From assembly GCA_021513715.1 (NCBI GenBank), contig CP084167.1, positions 1,628,571 through 1,692,570 on the forward strand: a stretch of 64,000 bases of DNA. Direction: 5' to 3'. Shown one piece after another: positions 62,578 to 64,000 of the stretch. Under the pieces are notes generated by a model that was not told where the DNA came from, ran no database searches, and was given only the letters and a program-made list of their open reading frames with translations. Each line of letters opens with the position of its first letter. Within the stretch, counting starts at the first letter, position 1. This stretch comes from Candidatus Heimdallarchaeum endolithica. GTDB lineage: Archaea > Asgardarchaeota > Heimdallarchaeia > Heimdallarchaeales > Heimdallarchaeaceae. A program made the position numbers and the translations under genes.

Positions 62578-64000
62578 TTAATGCATATCTTCTTCAAAAG
62601 AATATCCTTTCTCTATTCTAAATTCACAGTAATTATATCCTGTTCCATGACATTTTGTTTCTGTTACAATTGGTGGGTCTTTCAATAATAATGCAAGTCT
62701 TCCAGCTATGTATCCTGAAGTAAAGTCACATAATGTTTCTCCTTTACTTTCTCCATCTTCAGTGAGATTTATTCCTGAAGAATAGGCATTTTCATAGATT
62801 CTAATGTACATTTCATCTTCGTCTTCACCGTCAATAACTTCAACAAAAGAATATTCTCTTTTTAATATGTTTGTAGGATGAGTGAGATAAAGTTTTAAAA
62901 TTTCAACTGCTTTCTTTAGTGATTCAATAGGCAAACTTTCTTCTTCTAGTACATCATATATTATTGTTTTACCTGGTCCAATTACACCTAATTCTCTTCC
63001 AGCAGAATATAAGAGTGCTCCACAGAATTTATCTCTAAACTTTAGAGACATTATTTGCTGCTGTAAAATACTTATATGTACATAATCTACATCATTAGGA
63101 CGTAAAGCATTAGTCATGAGTAAAGATTCAAATCCATTTTGACTTGTCTCATGAATCAACTCAAAAAACATTTGCTTACGATACTCTGATTTTGGCAAAT
63201 CTCCTAAATATTGAATGTTTTTTTTACTTTCATCAATTTCTTTTACTTTATATGGAGCTTTTCCTGGTTCTTTACCCAAAAACACTTCAATTTCAAATTC
63301 GCAATAGGGGTCACCAAGTCCTTTACACTTTGTTTCCACAACAGAGGTAGCAGAACCAGTCATTGCTTCAACTGTACCAGCAATTTTTCCAGCAGTAAAA
63401 TGACATAAAGGTTCTCCTACATTTATTACACCAGAAACAGTACAAAGGTCGTGAATTCTGAGTGTTGCTTTATAATTTTCAATACTAGCTATATCACAAT
63501 GAGTAGCTTGGTAAATTGGAATATCATTATTATGGCTATATAATTTAGCCAACGCTATTAAGACCTCTTGAAAACGTTCTTCAGGATTTACTGCTTGAAC
63601 ATTAGGATTTAACACTGTCAGATAATAAGGATCAGCACCATAAATTCCTAATTCCCTTCCGCTTTGGTAAAGTAACTGAGGAACTAATGGATCTAACGCA
63701 AGTAATGAAAGAACAACTTGTTGATATACGCTAATATGACAGTAATCTCCAATAGTTTTTCGAACAATATTCTGAGAGATGAGAGAAGAGATTGTGTTTT
63801 TTGTCAAAACCATCATACTTTCTTTTCTCTGCGTTTTTTTATCAGTAGCCACCATTAGAGGAAGAATATGGCTCCATAATTTATCCTTAATATCGTCTTC
63901 AGTTATCATACCCTTTGCAATTACGCTGTCATTCATCATAATAACAGGTACTGACATTACATTATACTGAGAAGCAATCTCTGGTTCTTCTGTTATATCT
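62578..64000 (-). CDS. Thioredoxin-like/V4R/V4R protein (5' end outside window)
   Basis: The visible part begins in the last strands of a thioredoxin-like domain (IASQYNVMSVPVIMMNDSV with the cis-Pro at SVP) and then has two V4R domains, which are small ligand-sensing domains related to 4-vinyl reductase. Each V4R shows a helix SGRELG-type motif (QSGRELGIYG and SAGRELGVIG), the segment CDFTSGYIAG or CHFTAGKIAG, and an ending ETKCxGxGxxYCEF with Cys residues that may bind metal or a ligand. The frame is open to the window edge, so the gene starts beyond 64000. The redox domain with paired sensors suggests a redox or ligand sensor. Confidence 0.75.
   Translation of the reverse strand, partial: DITEEPEIASQYNVMSVPVIMMNDSVIAKGMITEDDIKDKLWSHILPLMVATDKKTQRKESMMVLTKNTISSLISQNIVRKTIGDYCHISVYQQVVLSLLALDPLVPQLLYQSGRELGIYGADPYYLTVLNPNVQAVNPEERFQEVLIALAKLYSHNNDIPIYQATHCDIASIENYKATLRIHDLCTVSGVINVGEPLCHFTAGKIAGTVEAMTGSATSVVETKCKGLGDPYCEFEIEVFLGKEPGKAPYKVKEIDESKKNIQYLGDLPKSEYRKQMFFELIHETSQNGFESLLMTNALRPNDVDYVHISILQQQIMSLKFRDKFCGALLYSAGRELGVIGPGKTIIYDVLEEESLPIESLKKAVEILKLYLTHPTNILKREYSFVEVIDGEDEDEMYIRIYENAYSSGINLTEDGESKGETLCDFTSGYIAGRLALLLKDPPIVTETKCHGTGYNYCEFRIEKGYSFEEDMH

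Noticed and set aside
1..64000. tRNA, rRNA or CRISPR arrays
   Set aside because: No T-loop/anticodon pattern, conserved rRNA segment or regularly spaced direct repeats with unique spacers was found by eye; a covariance-model search could still find a missed tRNA.

Overview
The window is a strongly AT-rich stretch of an archaeal chromosome. Archaeal markers are the two PurP-type enzymes of formate-dependent purine synthesis, two ADP-forming acyl-CoA synthetases (alpha and beta chains as separate genes), a long AlaX editing protein, a tandem-thioredoxin protein disulfide oxidoreductase, a geranylgeranyl-reductase-like flavoprotein, RtcB plus archease, and TATA-like boxes with short leaders. The large secreted beta-helix and propeller proteins, a secreted caspase-like peptidase, zinc-ribbon/coiled-coil proteins, a longin-like domain and a permuted solute-binding protein fit an Asgard-type archaeon. 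That placement is inference; no rRNA or ribosomal protein gene is present to test it.

Layout. 1-9.6 kb: a DegV gene cut by the window edge, an ADP-forming acyl-CoA synthetase pair, AlaX, an MBL hydrolase, a zinc-ribbon coiled-coil protein, a long TPR protein and an Nfu scaffold. 10.3-20.2 kb: one minus-strand purine operon, transcribed purC-purS, purQ, purL, purE, purB-purM, purN, purF, purD, with two unusual fusions. Divergent from it is a helix-turn-helix/phosphoribosyltransferase regulator (20.4-21.2 kb). The palindrome TTGCA-N6-TGCAA occurs twice in the shared control region and again beside the purP genes. 21-28 kb: a membrane protein with a minisatellite-encoded acidic tail, PDO, two parvulins, a second acyl-CoA synthetase pair and a surface beta-helix protein. 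28-41 kb: urocanate hydratase, two purP genes, a single-chain guaA, a CoA-disulfide-reductase-like flavoprotein, and the glycine cleavage genes gcvT, gcvH, gcvPA, gcvPB.

41-51.6 kb: a secreted caspase-like peptidase divergent from a giant propeller protein whose gene carries an apparent frameshift, then RtcB interrupted by a 505-residue LAGLIDADG intein at its metal-binding cysteine, a DHH phosphoesterase, a TatD hydrolase, a small coiled-coil protein and a circularly permuted GTPase. 51.8-60.4 kb is a zone of decay and mobile DNA. It holds two inverted copies of a 112-bp MITE with 4-bp target duplications, a frameshifted and circularly permuted ABC solute-binding protein, two paralogous small membrane proteins, fragments of a phosphatase gene and of a flavoprotein gene whose intact copies lie nearby, and a beta-helix gene split by a 375-bp insertion with palindromic ends and a structured RNA-like core. 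Conceptual excision of that insertion restores the reading frame. 60.6-64 kb: a ferredoxin/longin-like fusion, archease (partner of RtcB), a membrane protein and a thioredoxin-V4R-V4R protein cut by the window edge.

How the genes fit together: the purine operon runs from PRPP to SAICAR/AICAR, the two PurP paralogues cover the formylation step usually done by PurH, and GuaA makes GMP. PurA, GuaB and an IMP cyclohydrolase are not in the window. The glycine cleavage system supplies one-carbon units, which PurN can use as formyl-THF. The GcvL (dihydrolipoamide dehydrogenase) gene is not seen. No tRNA, rRNA or CRISPR array was recognised.
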